Positions 41,784 through 51,309 of a stretch of DNA of 64,000 nucleotides are shown piece by piece. The translations under genes and the position numbers were made by a program. The stretch is from contig NZ_FMXK01000008.1 in the NCBI RefSeq assembly GCF_900103635.1, forward strand, positions 62,001-126,000. The letters are read 5' to 3'. How positions within the stretch are numbered: position 1 is the stretch's first letter; every line of letters begins with the position of its first letter. This DNA comes from Butyrivibrio sp. INlla18. Lineage in GTDB: Bacteria; Bacillota; Clostridia; Lachnospirales; Lachnospiraceae. The notes beneath the pieces are model-generated. The model did not search any database. It saw only the letters and a list, made by a program, of their open reading frames with translations, and was not told the origin of the DNA.

Positions 41784-42266
41784 ATGGGATTATTCGATAA
41801 ACTTTTCCAGAGCGGTAAATTTGAGATTGGTTCACCAGTTAACGGCACTATCGTGCCTATATCAGACGTTAGTGATCCTACATTTGGTGAAGAAATGGTT
41901 GGTAAAGGTGTAGCTATACAACCTTCGGATGGTAAATTCTGTGCCCCATGTGACGGTACTCTCATAGCTCTTTTCCCAACAGGTCATGCGTACTGCATTA
42001 ATACTACTGATGGAGCTGAGCTTCTGATCCATATCGGAATTGATACAGTTAAACTAAAGGGCGAGCACTATAAGCTCATTGCAAAGCAGGGGATAGAAGT
42101 CAAAAAAGGAGATCCAATAGTTGAAGTGGATCTTGAGGGCGTAAAGGCAGCTGGGTATGACATCATAACGCCTATGGTTATCTCTAATCATAGTAAGTTT
42201 TCCAAGATCGAAAAAAAGACAGGTGCTGTAAGTGCGGGGGATACAGCAATAGTTGTCAGTAAATAA
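41784..42266 (+). CDS. PTS glucose-family IIA component
   Basis: 160 residues from ATG 41784 behind GGAGGGGG. The fold of EIIA-Glc is clear: GTIVPISDVSDPTFGEEMVG (start), APCDGTLIALFPTGHAYC, and H83 in ELLIHIGIDTVKLKGE, the residue phosphorylated by HPr. It hands phosphate to the IIB domain of the next gene. Separate IIA and IICB genes are usual in glucose-family systems. Confidence 0.93.
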   Translation: MGLFDKLFQSGKFEIGSPVNGTIVPISDVSDPTFGEEMVGKGVAIQPSDGKFCAPCDGTLIALFPTGHAYCINTTDGAELLIHIGIDTVKLKGEHYKLIAKQGIEVKKGDPIVEVDLEGVKAAGYDIITPMVISNHSKFSKIEKKTGAVSAGDTAIVVSK

Positions 42267-42317
42267 TTGCAGCGAGGGGCTGCAGTTAGATATAAAGGAC
42301 AAAGGAGGAAAAGTAGT

Positions 42318-43760
42318 ATGATGAAGTATTTACAAAGGATCGGTAAGTCTCTGATGCTTCCAGTTGCTGTTCTTCCAGCAGCGGGTATCATGTATGGTAT
42401 CGGATATTGGATCGATCCAACAGGTTGGGGGGCTAACAATATCATAGCTGCTTTCTTGATCAAGGCAGCGTCGGCCATCATCGATCAGATTCCAATTCTT
42501 TTCGCCATCGGCGTATCAGTTGGTATGGCAAAAGACCATGATGGAACCAGTGCTCTGGCAGGTCTTGTCTCTTTTCTTATGATCACAACACTTCTTAGTA
42601 GCGGTGCTGTAGCAATGTACAGAGGTGTTGATGTATCCGAAGTTCCTGCAGCATTTGGCAAGATCAGTAATGCATTTATTGGTATCCTCTCAGGTATTAT
42701 TGGCTCCAGTTGTTATAACAGATTCAAAGATACCAAGCTTCCAGACTGGCTTGCATTCTTTAGTGGAAAGAGATGCGTTGCTATTGTAACAGCAGCAGCT
42801 TCATGCTTGGCTTCAGTTATTTTGTATTTCGTATGGCCTATTATCTTCGGTATCCTTGTAGCATTTGGTAAAGCTATCATTGGACTTGGTCCTATAGGCG
42901 CAGGTATTTATGTAATGCTTAACCGTGCACTCCTTCCATTGGGACTTCACCACGCTCTCAATGCTGTATTCTGGTTTGATACTGCAGGTATCAATGATCT
43001 TAACCTCTTCTGGTCAGGCGCTGACGGAGCAGTTAAGGGCGTTACAGGACAGTACATGACAGGATTCTTCCCAATCATGATGTTTGGTCTTCCTGCTGGT
43101 GCACTTGCAATGTATCACACAGCAAAAGATACAAAGAAGAAAGTTGCAGCTTCCCTTCTTTGGGCGGGCGCGCTTGCTTCATTCTTTACAGGAATCACTG
43201 AGCCTTTGGAATTTGCATTCATGTTCCTTGCTCCTGGATTATATCTTGTTCATGCAGTTCTTTCTGGTATTTCAGCAGCAGTTTGTGCAGCACTTCCATT
43301 TAGGGTTGGATTCAACTTCTCAGCTGGTTTTGTAGATTGGTTCCTTAGCTTTAAGGCTCCAATGGCAGTTAATCCTTGGCTTATTCTTCCAATAGGTCTT
43401 GTATTTGCAGTTATCTACTATGTAGTATTTAGATTTGTAATTATAAAGTTCGATCTCAAGACTCCTGGTCGTGAAGATGACACAGAAGAGGAAGAGAAAA
43501 AGATCGATCTTGCAAATAATGATTTCACAGCAATGGGTAAGCTCATCCTTGAAGGCCTTGGCGGTAAAGAGAACATCAAAGAGTTCGACTACTGTGCAAC
43601 ACGTATCCGTGCAGAAGTAAATGACTACACTCAGGTCAATGAAAAGGTTATCAAACAGGCAGGCATTGCCGGTGTTATCCGTCCATCCAAGACAACAGTT
43701 CAGGTTGTTGTAGGACCAAAGGTACAGTTTGTACACGACGAGATAAAGAAAATGCTTTGA
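42318..43760 (+). CDS. PTS glucose-family IICB permease
   Basis: 480 residues from ATG 42318 (GGAGG nine bases before). The IIC domain (about 1-385) starts KYLQRIGKSLMLPVAVLPAA and has NRALLPLGLHHALNAVFWF and GITEPLEFAFMFLAP, characteristic of the glucose/GlcNAc group. The IIB domain (about 400-480) carries C426 in FDYCATRIR, the phosphorylated cysteine. Substrate is glucose or N-acetylglucosamine; the sequence does not settle it. A terminator follows. Confidence 0.93.
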   Translation: MMKYLQRIGKSLMLPVAVLPAAGIMYGIGYWIDPTGWGANNIIAAFLIKAASAIIDQIPILFAIGVSVGMAKDHDGTSALAGLVSFLMITTLLSSGAVAMYRGVDVSEVPAAFGKISNAFIGILSGIIGSSCYNRFKDTKLPDWLAFFSGKRCVAIVTAAASCLASVILYFVWPIIFGILVAFGKAIIGLGPIGAGIYVMLNRALLPLGLHHALNAVFWFDTAGINDLNLFWSGADGAVKGVTGQYMTGFFPIMMFGLPAGALAMYHTAKDTKKKVAASLLWAGALASFFTGITEPLEFAFMFLAPGLYLVHAVLSGISAAVCAALPFRVGFNFSAGFVDWFLSFKAPMAVNPWLILPIGLVFAVIYYVVFRFVIIKFDLKTPGREDDTEEEEKKIDLANNDFTAMGKLILEGLGGKENIKEFDYCATRIRAEVNDYTQVNEKVIKQAGIAGVIRPSKTTVQVVVGPKVQFVHDEIKKML

Positions 43761-43774
43761 TTAATTTGATTTTG

Positions 43775-43808
43775 AAGAGGTTCAGCCTTGTGGCTGAGCC
43801 TCTTTTGC
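43775..43808 (+). terminator. Terminator of the PTS operon
   Basis: AAGAGGTTCAGCC, TTGT loop, GGCTGAGCCTCTTTT. Confidence 0.92.
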
Positions 43809-43873
43809 TTTAAGATATAATAGACGCTTATAAAAGAGGAGAGAAAGAGTGAAAAAATATTAAGGGGTGTTAT

Positions 43874-44860
43874 ATGCGTTTAAAAAATGTTCTTGCAGTT
43901 GCAACTAGTGTATTTAGCGCTTTTATGCTTTCTGTCACTGCCTATGCTGGTAATTCAGAGCTGACGGGACTTCCAATCGATGACAGCATTGCAGGTCAGA
44001 GACCTGTAGCTATCATGGTGGATAATGAAAAGAAAGCTCTTGCTCATTACGGCGTAGCAGAGGCTGATATTGTTTATGAGATGATGAACAGCACAGCTAA
44101 TGGCCGAATCACAAGACTTATGTGCCTTTACAAGGACTGGGCAAATCTGGGACAGACAGGAAGTATCCGTAGTACCAGAACTACCAACATTATCCTGACT
44201 GGTGAGTACAATGCGGTACTTATCCATGATGGAGGCCCGGTTTATATCAAGAGCTATCTGAAACAGCCTTATGCTACACATATAAGTGGCGGATTCACAA
44301 GGGTCAAGAATGGCAAGCCAACAGAATATACAGAGTATGTCTTTGGCGAAGAGCTGGTAAACAGATTTGCCAAGGCTGGTATTCCTAATACCTATAGCGC
44401 AGCTCTTGAGAGACCAACGCATTTCCTTTTTAACGATAATGATGTGGAGCTTCCAAGTGAACTTGTAGCTAATACAGTTGATCTTTCAAGCATCTTTGTC
44501 CACAACAAGAGTCAGCTTCTTTTCAATGCAGAAACAAGAACATACGATTACTACGAGTACGGAGCTGTTCATGCAGATGCGGAGGATGGACAGGTTCTGA
44601 CCTTCAAGAATGTCATTCTACAGAATGTTCCATTTAAGAAGCTTGATAAGAATGGTTACCTTACCTACGATGTTGTCGGATCAGGTACCGGTTATTACAT
44701 CACTAATGGTAAGGCGCTTCCAATAACATGGGTAAAAGATAGCGCAACAGGATTTACTCATTATTACTACGCAGAGGGCGTTGAGGTCATGATCAATAGA
44801 GGAAAGACTTACATTGGTCTTCTTCCTACTGACACCTGCGACCAGCTTAGGATTGGTTGA
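43874..44860 (+). CDS. Secreted DUF3048 (YerB-like) protein
   Basis: 328 residues with a cleavable signal peptide (about 1-25, ending VTAYAG). The DUF3048 text is GLPIDDSIAGQRPVAIMVDN, ADIVYEMMNS, GSIRSTRTTNI and HDGGPVYI. B. subtilis YerB is a member; role in the cell envelope is unproven. A short C-terminal strand domain (NGYLTYDVVGSGTGYYITNG) completes the family. Confidence 0.88.
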   Translation: MRLKNVLAVATSVFSAFMLSVTAYAGNSELTGLPIDDSIAGQRPVAIMVDNEKKALAHYGVAEADIVYEMMNSTANGRITRLMCLYKDWANLGQTGSIRSTRTTNIILTGEYNAVLIHDGGPVYIKSYLKQPYATHISGGFTRVKNGKPTEYTEYVFGEELVNRFAKAGIPNTYSAALERPTHFLFNDNDVELPSELVANTVDLSSIFVHNKSQLLFNAETRTYDYYEYGAVHADAEDGQVLTFKNVILQNVPFKKLDKNGYLTYDVVGSGTGYYITNGKALPITWVKDSATGFTHYYYAEGVEVMINRGKTYIGLLPTDTCDQLRIG

Positions 44861-44907
44861 GGGCTGATGGCGAAATCAACTGTCCGTTTTATAACCCACT
44901 ATAAATT

Positions 44908-44947
44908 ATAGGATTGTATTGTGAGAAACATGCAATCCTATTTTTTA
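44908..44947 (+). terminator. Terminator of the DUF3048 gene
   Basis: ATAGGATTG and CAATCCTAT pair around 16 bases, followed by T6. Confidence 0.85.
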
Positions 44948-44968
44948 TGTTTAAATGTGAGGTGGATT

Positions 44969-45385
44969 ATGAGTAAAGCGTTGATGGCAGCAGCTAGTTT
45001 ATATAATGATCAGAGATTTTTATCAAAAAGTGAATTGAGGATATATAGAAATAAGATCAGACGTCAGAGAATTGTCAGAAGACAGCGCGTTACATTAGCG
45101 CTTGTTATTGCAATGATTCTTTTTGCAATGATCTTTGTAGTATCAACACTTGTATCTGACGCTGCATCAGATGACTATACTCCAGAATACAAATACTATG
45201 GATCAATAACTGTAGGTGTTGGTGATACTTTGTGGGATATCGCTTCTGATAACATTTCCTGGACACACTACGATACAGTAGAGGACTACATTTCAGAGAT
45301 ATGTAGCATCAATCATGTAGAAGAAGAGGAAATCTTTGCAGGTGACAATCTCGTGATACCTTATTATTCAACGGATTTTAAATAA
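44969..45385 (+). CDS. Small membrane-anchored LysM-like protein
   Basis: 138 residues from ATG 44969 (GAGGTGG upstream; an earlier GTG lies in the terminator). A basic stretch (KIRRQRIVRRQRVTLA) leads into one membrane span at about 50-68. The outer part, about 83-137, fits a LysM fold: SITVGVGDTLWDIASDN, then EEEIFAGDNLVIPYY. Similar to YneA-type division inhibitors in plan (short, one span, LysM), which is only a suggestion. Confidence 0.75.
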   Translation: MSKALMAAASLYNDQRFLSKSELRIYRNKIRRQRIVRRQRVTLALVIAMILFAMIFVVSTLVSDAASDDYTPEYKYYGSITVGVGDTLWDIASDNISWTHYDTVEDYISEICSINHVEEEEIFAGDNLVIPYYSTDFK

Positions 45386-45426
45386 TAAAAGTATTATAAA
45401 AACTGCAAAAATACTCAAAAATTCGT

Positions 45427-45454
45427 TTAAATATGCCGATTATTGCTATATAAT
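45427..45454 (+). promoter_or_regulatory. Promoter of the 45492 lipoprotein gene
   Basis: TTAAAT (45427-45432), 16 bases, TATAAT (45449-45454), with the coding start 38 bases further on. Confidence 0.5.
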
Positions 45455-45491
45455 TAGTTTAGGAACGAGTCCTTTTTTGGAGGTAACGTCT

Positions 45492-46136
45492 ATGAGGAAA
45501 GAGTATATTGCGGGAATGCTTTTAATATCAATGATGGCGCTGGTTCTAGGATGTGGCAAGAGCGCACAGATAGAGTCTGAAGGCGCAGATCTTAAGCCGG
45601 TCATATATCTTTATCCTACAGAGGACGATACAGAGATCGCTGTAAGTCTTAATTACAATGGAAATCTTGTAGAGCTTATTCCTGAGTTCAATGCAGAAGA
45701 TACTTGGAATGTAACAGCCAATAGAGATGGACAGATTACCTTTGAGGGTCAGACCTATGATTACTTGTTCTGGGAAGGAGATCCTGCATATTCTTATGAT
45801 TTCTTCTCGGGCTTCTGTATCAGAGGCGCTGACACAGAGATGTTCCTTAGAGAGAAGCTTCCTCTTTTAGGACTTAACGAGTCAGAGACAGAAGAGTTCA
45901 TCGAGTTCTGGGTTCCTATGATGGAAGGCAATGAATTCAATATGATCAGCTTCCAGGGTAACAACTATGACAAGAATGCCAAGCTTACCATCAACCCTCA
46001 GCCAGATAACATTATCAGAGTGTTCATGGCTTGGTATCCAACAGAAAGATATATCAAGATCAATCCTCAGTATATCGAGACTCCTTCAAGAGATGGTTTT
46101 ACCGTTGTTGAATGGGGTGGCAATAAAGTAAAATAA
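45492..46136 (+). CDS. Lipoprotein of unknown function
   Basis: 214 residues from ATG 45492 (TGGAGG upstream), with a lipoprotein signal ending LVLGC. The mature part starts KPVIYLYPTEDDTEIAVSL and includes YDYLFWEGDPAYSYDF, a pattern I have seen in other clostridial lipoproteins without a known role. Monocistronic, with its own promoter and a terminator after it. Confidence 0.75.
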   Translation: MRKEYIAGMLLISMMALVLGCGKSAQIESEGADLKPVIYLYPTEDDTEIAVSLNYNGNLVELIPEFNAEDTWNVTANRDGQITFEGQTYDYLFWEGDPAYSYDFFSGFCIRGADTEMFLREKLPLLGLNESETEEFIEFWVPMMEGNEFNMISFQGNNYDKNAKLTINPQPDNIIRVFMAWYPTERYIKINPQYIETPSRDGFTVVEWGGNKVK

Positions 46137-46173
46137 TAGGCTTGAAACTATTACAATGTTGGTCTAAAATGTT

Positions 46174-46218
46174 GTGCGTGGTATCGGATTAATTTCCGGA
46201 ATCACGCACTTATTTTTT
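46174..46218 (+). terminator. Terminator between the lipoprotein gene and aspS
   Basis: GTGCGTG and CACGCAC pair, with an inner CGG/CCG stem, followed by T-rich sequence. The same hairpin could act as an aspS leader attenuator, since aspS begins 32 bases later; no T-box signs (AGGGTGG-like bulge) were seen. Confidence 0.8.
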
Positions 46219-46249
46219 ATCACGAACAATTAGAAATGGAGTAGTTTTT

Positions 46250-48061
46250 ATGATGCAATCACGTACACATAACTGTGGTGAGCTGCGCATGGAAAATGTT
46301 GGCGAGAGCGTTACACTTGTTGGCTGGCTTGAGAACATGCGTGAAGTCGGAAGCGGACTTGGTTTCGTAGTTCTTAGAGACTTCTATGGCACAACCCAGA
46401 TCGTCCTTGAAACAGAGGAAATGGTTAAGACAGCCAAGGCTATCAATAAAGAATCAACTATTTCTGTAAAGGGTGTAGTAAGAGAGAGATCTTCCAAGAA
46501 CCCTAAGCAGGAAACAGGTGATATAGAGGTTGTTCCTGAGTCTATTACAGTCCTGGGACGTTGCCGTTACAACGAACTTCCTTTTGAGATCAATCATTCA
46601 AGAGAGGCTGATGAGACAGCTCGTCTCAAGTATCGTTATCTTGATCTTAGAAATCCAGAAGTTAAGAAGAACATCATTCTTAGATGTAACGTAGTAGCTG
46701 CACTTCGTCAGGCTATGATGGAACACGGATTTATGGAGATCACAACTCCTATTCTTACAGCTTCATCTCCAGAAGGCGCAAGAGACTACCTTGTTCCTGC
46801 TAGAAAGCATCCTGGTAAGTTCTATGCACTTCCACAGGCTCCACAGCAGTTCAAACAGCTTCTTATGACAGCTGGATTTGACCGTTATTTCCAGATTGCA
46901 CCATGCTTCCGTGATGAGGACGCAAGAGGAGACAGAAGCCCAGGAGAGTTCTATCAGCTCGATATGGAAATGGCTTTCGCTTCTCAGGAAGACGTATTTG
47001 CAGTTTGTGAGGATGTTCTTCCTCCAATCTTTGCTAAGTATGGTACATATAACCGCGCATCAGGCGCTCCATTTAAGAGAATCCCTTATCTTGAGGCTAT
47101 GGAGAAGTATGGCTCAGATAAGCCAGATCTCAGAATAGATCTTACAGTTAATGATGTTACAGAGACTCTTGCTGATTGTGGCTTTGGACCATTTGCTACA
47201 AAGGCAGAAGATGGAACAGAGACAAATGTCAGAATCAAGGCAGTTGTTGTTTCAGATTTCAAAGAGAGCAGAAAGTTCATCGACAAGACTATCTCAGACG
47301 TTGAGGTTCAGTCAGGTAATAAAGCATATTGGTTCAGAATTGATGAGAATGGCGAGCTTGTTGGAGGTATCTCTAAGTTCGTTGCTCCTATCAAGGATCA
47401 GGTTGTATCAGCTCTTTCACTTAAGGCTGGTGACCTCGTAGTTCTTTCAAGCGGCAAGCTTTCTGCTGCACAGAAGACTGCAGGTGTTATTGTTAAGACA
47501 TTTGGTGCTGCTGTTCCTGGACATATGGACAAAGAGCAGTATGCATTCTGCTGGATCGTTGACTTCCCTATGTACGAGATCGGTGAGGAGTCAGGTGAGC
47601 TTGAGTTCTGTCATAACCCATTCTCAATGCCATCAGGCGGTCTTGAGACACTTCTTAAGGCTGAGAGAGGTGAGATCGATCCACTTTCTATCACAGCAGA
47701 TCAGTATGACCTTGTTGTTAACGGCGTAGAGCTTTCATCAGGTGCTGTTCGTAATCATGATCCAGAGATCATGATCAAGGCATTTGAGATGGTCAGACTT
47801 GGTGAGGATGACGTTAAGGCTAAGTTCCCTGCTATGTACAACGCATTCTGCTATGGTGCACCACCACACGCTGGTATTGCTCCTGGTGTTGACCGTATGG
47901 TAATGCTTCTTGCAGGTGAGGATTCAATCCGTGAGATTATTCCTTTCCCTATGAACAAGAACGCTCAGGATATCATGATGGGTGCTCCTGGATTCGTAAC
48001 AGACAAGCAGCTTGAAGAACTTCACATCAGAACTGTAGATGTAGAAGAGTCTGCAGAATAA
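46250..48061 (+). CDS. aspS: Aspartyl-tRNA synthetase
   Basis: 603 residues, bacterial type. The N-terminal OB fold (VTLVGWLENMREVGSGLGFV) is followed by class II motif 2 (FRDEDARGDRSPGEFYQLD), the bacterial GAD insertion (about 300-420) and motif 3 (GAPPHAGIAPGVDRMVMLL). It charges tRNA-Asp, and tRNA-Asn too if the organism uses the amidotransferase route. Start may be ATG 46250 or 46253; the ribosome site (GGAG) is 10 bases before. Confidence 0.98.
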   Translation: MMQSRTHNCGELRMENVGESVTLVGWLENMREVGSGLGFVVLRDFYGTTQIVLETEEMVKTAKAINKESTISVKGVVRERSSKNPKQETGDIEVVPESITVLGRCRYNELPFEINHSREADETARLKYRYLDLRNPEVKKNIILRCNVVAALRQAMMEHGFMEITTPILTASSPEGARDYLVPARKHPGKFYALPQAPQQFKQLLMTAGFDRYFQIAPCFRDEDARGDRSPGEFYQLDMEMAFASQEDVFAVCEDVLPPIFAKYGTYNRASGAPFKRIPYLEAMEKYGSDKPDLRIDLTVNDVTETLADCGFGPFATKAEDGTETNVRIKAVVVSDFKESRKFIDKTISDVEVQSGNKAYWFRIDENGELVGGISKFVAPIKDQVVSALSLKAGDLVVLSSGKLSAAQKTAGVIVKTFGAAVPGHMDKEQYAFCWIVDFPMYEIGEESGELEFCHNPFSMPSGGLETLLKAERGEIDPLSITADQYDLVVNGVELSSGAVRNHDPEIMIKAFEMVRLGEDDVKAKFPAMYNAFCYGAPPHAGIAPGVDRMVMLLAGEDSIREIIPFPMNKNAQDIMMGAPGFVTDKQLEELHIRTVDVEESAE

Positions 48062-48098
48062 TTTTATAGAATAAATATACAATTTGATTACATGAATC

Positions 48099-48162
48099 AA
48101 AGCCCTATTTTACAAACCTAGATGAATTATTGATCATCTGGGTAAGAAGAAATAGGGCTTTA
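48099..48162 (+). terminator. Long terminator-like hairpin after aspS
   Basis: AAAGCCCTATTT and AAATAGGGCTTT pair over 40 bases that contain a second stem (AGATGA/TCATCT). The T-run is weak, but the position fits aspS termination. Confidence 0.7.
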
Positions 48163-48243
48163 ATTTGCGCATTTTTATGCCTTTTTCATGAAAAAACAAT
48201 TAATATTAAAAACAGATTTAATTTATAATACGTTAATTTATTG

Positions 48244-48253
48244 GCCGTATAAT
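48244..48253 (+). promoter_or_regulatory. Possible promoter element of the chemoreceptor gene
   Basis: GCCGTATAAT holds a perfect TATAAT (48248-48253) and a GCCG reminiscent of the -10 of flagellar sigma-28 (GCCGATAA). No good -35 for either sigma was found at the right distance. Confidence 0.3.
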
Positions 48254-48296
48254 GATTATATGATTTACATAAAGTCACATACTTAAGGAGGGAATC

Positions 48297-50327
48297 ATGA
48301 CTGAGAAGAAAGAGGTCGCTTCAAAAAAAGGAAAAAGGATAAGTGCGCAGTTACTTGTACTGATAGTACCTATTACAGCACTGGCAATAGCGATAGTTAC
48401 AACATTCATAGCGCTTAGCGCTAGGGCAGTAATTGAAGAACTGGCTAGAAATGCTCTGTATCAGGAGGCAAGAGCTAATGCTGCTGAAACAGGCAGTAAA
48501 GTTCAGATGATCACAACATATTTTGAGGGGCTAGCCCAAACTATAGAGCAGAACTCTTATAACAGTGATCAGGAAATAATAAATGATTACCAGTTCAGTA
48601 TGAACCAGTTTACTGAAACCAGTACAGGCTTCTATATTGGTCTTTCTAACAAGGATTATATCGATATATCGGGATGGGTTCCTGATGCTGGATACGATCC
48701 TACGGCAAGACCTTGGTATACTTACGGCATAAACTATAGCACGATGACTCTTAATCCACCTTCAGTGGATCTTAGTACCGGAGAGATTGTAGCAGCTATT
48801 TCAAGAAAGATTACACTAAAGGATGGCAGAAGCGGTGTAATGTCTGCGGACATTTTTCTTAATGACATTTCCAAGACAACTAGCGCATTTAAGCCTCTTG
48901 GAACAGGATCCACAATGATGTTCTCAGGTTCAACAATGGTTGCATCTCCTTCAGAGGATCAGATAGGAAAAGATGTATCTGACTATCCTGACGATGGATT
49001 CATCCAGCAGGTTGCGTCTATCGTTAAGAGTGGCGGAACAAATGATATCATCACTATCCATGGAACTGATGGACATGATTACTATGTAGCATTTAATAAT
49101 GTTGCAGGAACAGAGTGGTATCTTGTTTCGTTTGTAAAGGTTTCAGAAGTGCTTGCTTCACTTAGAAGCTTCATCATAATCAGTGTGATCATAGCTGCTA
49201 TAATCGTGCTCATTATGGCGATCATAATGTTCAGAGTAATTACAAGAATGATCACTAAGCCAGTTAGCAATCTGACTAATAATATTACAAGGATCGCAAG
49301 TGGTGACTTCACCGTAGATATTCAGAAGGGCAGCGAAAATGCAAACGAGATCGGTATCATGAACAATAACATGTTTGATTATGTTAATCAGATGCGTGAT
49401 ACTCTCGCAGAACTTAAGGGTGTTACAGGTAAGCTTGCTACAGAAGCGAATAATAGTAAGACAGCATCCAGCGACCTCAATGAACAGGCTGATGAGCAGA
49501 ACAGAGCAATGCAGCAGATTCAGGGTGCTATGGATGATATGGCACATGCCGTTACAGAACTTGCAAATCAGGCAACAACCCTTGCTCAGGAAGTAAGTAA
49601 TCTTAACGATAAGAGTAATCAGACAAAAGACACTATGGAAACTCTCGTAACAAAGGCAAAAGAAGGCCAGAGAGACATGGAAGCTGTTCAGACTGGTATG
49701 ACAAGCATCTCATCTTCAATGGAAGAGATGAACAGAGTAGTTGGAGATGTTGGAGAATCTGCTAACAAGATCAATTCCATCATCGAGATTATCAACTCTA
49801 TTGCGTCACAGACAAACCTCCTTTCACTCAATGCTTCAATTGAGGCTGCAAGAGCTGGTGAGGCTGGTAAGGGATTTGCAGTTGTAGCTACAGAGATTGG
49901 TCAGCTTGCTAATAACAGTGCTGAGTCAACAACTCAGATTGCTGAGATCATCAAGGATATCACAGCACAGATAAAAGACCTTTCAGATAAGTCACAGGCT
50001 AACATGGAAGAGATCAGTGCTAACATGGATGCAGTCAATACTGCAGGAGAGACCTTTGAAGAGATCTTTAAGAGTCTCGATGAGACTAGCGATATTGTCG
50101 GTGAGATGATCTCTAAGGTAGGCAATGTTGATGAGATCGCAACTTCTATGGCTGCTATTTCAGAAGAGCAGTCAGCAAGTACACAGGAAGTTAGCGCAAC
50201 AGCTACAACTCTTGCATCTAGTGCAGAGCAGGTTGCAGTTAACTCCAAAGGTGTTGATGGAAGTGCGGCTGCAGTATCAGAATCCTCAGATAGAATCGAG
50301 GATCTCATTAGTCAGTTCAAGCTTTAA
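48297..50327 (+). CDS. Methyl-accepting chemotaxis protein
   Basis: 676 residues. Membrane spans lie at about 19-42 and 286-308. Between them is a dCACHE ligand domain with [24 protein letters not shown] domain follows (about 310-365, [20 protein letters not shown]), then the signalling hairpin whose tip reads [27 protein letters not shown] precedes the start. It would steer motility through CheA/CheW; ligand unknown. Confidence 0.96.
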   Translation: MTEKKEVASKKGKRISAQLLVLIVPITALAIAIVTTFIALSARAVIEELARNALYQEARANAAETGSKVQMITTYFEGLAQTIEQNSYNSDQEIINDYQFSMNQFTETSTGFYIGLSNKDYIDISGWVPDAGYDPTARPWYTYGINYSTMTLNPPSVDLSTGEIVAAISRKITLKDGRSGVMSADIFLNDISKTTSAFKPLGTGSTMMFSGSTMVASPSEDQIGKDVSDYPDDGFIQQVASIVKSGGTNDIITIHGTDGHDYYVAFNNVAGTEWYLVSFVKVSEVLASLRSFIIISVIIAAIIVLIMAIIMFRVITRMITKPVSNLTNNITRIASGDFTVDIQKGSENANEIGIMNNNMFDYVNQMRDTLAELKGVTGKLATEANNSKTASSDLNEQADEQNRAMQQIQGAMDDMAHAVTELANQATTLAQEVSNLNDKSNQTKDTMETLVTKAKEGQRDMEAVQTGMTSISSSMEEMNRVVGDVGESANKINSIIEIINSIASQTNLLSLNASIEAARAGEAGKGFAVVATEIGQLANNSAESTTQIAEIIKDITAQIKDLSDKSQANMEEISANMDAVNTAGETFEEIFKSLDETSDIVGEMISKVGNVDEIATSMAAISEEQSASTQEVSATATTLASSAEQVAVNSKGVDGSAAAVSESSDRIEDLISQFKL

Positions 50328-50393
50328 TTACAATATAGCTATAAATAGAGTTTCAGAACAATAAGCGAAATTTTGATAAAATATTTCTAAATC

Positions 50394-50446
50394 AAAAGGC
50401 TAAGGGTTTCATTTTCCTAGAAAGGAAGGGACTTTTAGCCTTTTTT
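50394..50446 (+). terminator. Terminator after the chemoreceptor gene
   Basis: AAAAGGCTAA and TTAGCCTTTT pair with an inner TTCC/GGAA stem; T6 follows. Confidence 0.85.
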
Positions 50447-50485
50447 AATACAATACACACAAAAGCATTAATCGTCTAACATCAG

Positions 50486-50514
50486 TTGAGAAAATGGCGC
50501 AAAAAGTGTATTAT
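50486..50514 (+). promoter_or_regulatory. Promoter of the ATP synthase operon
   Basis: TTGAGA (50486-50491), 17 bases, TATTAT (50509-50514). The first gene starts 72 bases on. Confidence 0.68.
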
Positions 50515-50586
50515 TATCTTGTTATACTGTTTATTTTATGCACAATAGACGGTATACCGATAAAAGTGAAAGGAGAGTTGAACTAA

Positions 50587-50865
50587 ATGCAGGTTAAGCG
50601 CATGTCAGAAATATTAGGACAGTTCGCTATGGTAGGCCAGCTTGGACTATCACTCCTTATGCCACTTCTTATGTGTCTTTTAGCATGTTATCTTTTGTGT
50701 GCCAAGTTATCTGTTGGCACATGGGTTTACATACCAGGGTTTATCTTAGGGCTCGGAGGTTCTATGACGACAGCTTATAAAGTTTATCTGTCAGTGATCC
50801 ACAAAGAAGAAAAAAAGAAAAAAGCTAAAAATAGCAGTGAAGTTTCTTTTAACAGGCATTTTTGA
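50587..50865 (+). CDS. atpZ: AtpZ-like small membrane protein of the ATP synthase operon
   Basis: 92 residues with two spans (about 15-37 and 45-68), matching the ATPase_gene1/AtpZ family by position and by GTWVYIPGFILGLGGSMTTA. AtpZ pairs with AtpI in several bacteria, and a Mg2+/Ca2+ channel role has been proposed. A basic C-terminal tail (EEKKKKAKNS) faces the cytoplasm. AAAGGAGAG precedes the start. Confidence 0.78.
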   Translation: MQVKRMSEILGQFAMVGQLGLSLLMPLLMCLLACYLLCAKLSVGTWVYIPGFILGLGGSMTTAYKVYLSVIHKEEKKKKAKNSSEVSFNRHF

Positions 50866-50888
50866 TTACTTAAATTTAGGAGAGACGT

Positions 50889-51299
50889 ATGAAATTACAG
50901 GATGCTGTAAAAAAAGAGACGGGGATAATTGCTGTGGGGACAGCCATAGGTATTCTCGTTATGTATGTTGTTTTTTTTGTTTTGCACATGGTGCTTCCAA
51001 GTTGGGCACCATTTGATATACAGGTTATCTTGGGAGGAATAGGCGGCTTTATAGTGGCTGTCGGTAACTTCTTTTGGATGGCCATATCTGTGCAAAAAGT
51101 TGCAGGTATTACGGATGAAGAGAGAGCAAGAAAGACCATGAGCGTAAGCTACAGGTACAGAACCCTGCTTCAATTCTTGTGGGTTATTATTGCGATAGTA
51201 GCTCCCATATTCAATGTGGTGACAGGAATTGTTCCTCTTTTCATTCCAAGCTTGATAATCAAACTACGCGGGATCTTGTCTGCGGGGAAAGGAGGTTGA
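50889..51299 (+). CDS. atpI: ATP synthase protein I
   Basis: 136 residues with four hydrophobic spans at about 12-32, 42-66, 90-108 and 112-128. Position between atpZ and atpB and the four-span plan fit AtpI, which helps assemble the c ring. Sequence conservation of AtpI is low, so this rests largely on context. TTAGGAGAG precedes the start. Confidence 0.78.
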   Translation: MKLQDAVKKETGIIAVGTAIGILVMYVVFFVLHMVLPSWAPFDIQVILGGIGGFIVAVGNFFWMAISVQKVAGITDEERARKTMSVSYRYRTLLQFLWVIIAIVAPIFNVVTGIVPLFIPSLIIKLRGILSAGKGG

Positions 51300-51309
51300 A
51301 GGCGAAGAT

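Noticed and set aside
46141-46249. T-box leader for aspS
   Set aside because: The leader is too short and lacks the T-box sequence; only a terminator hairpin is present.
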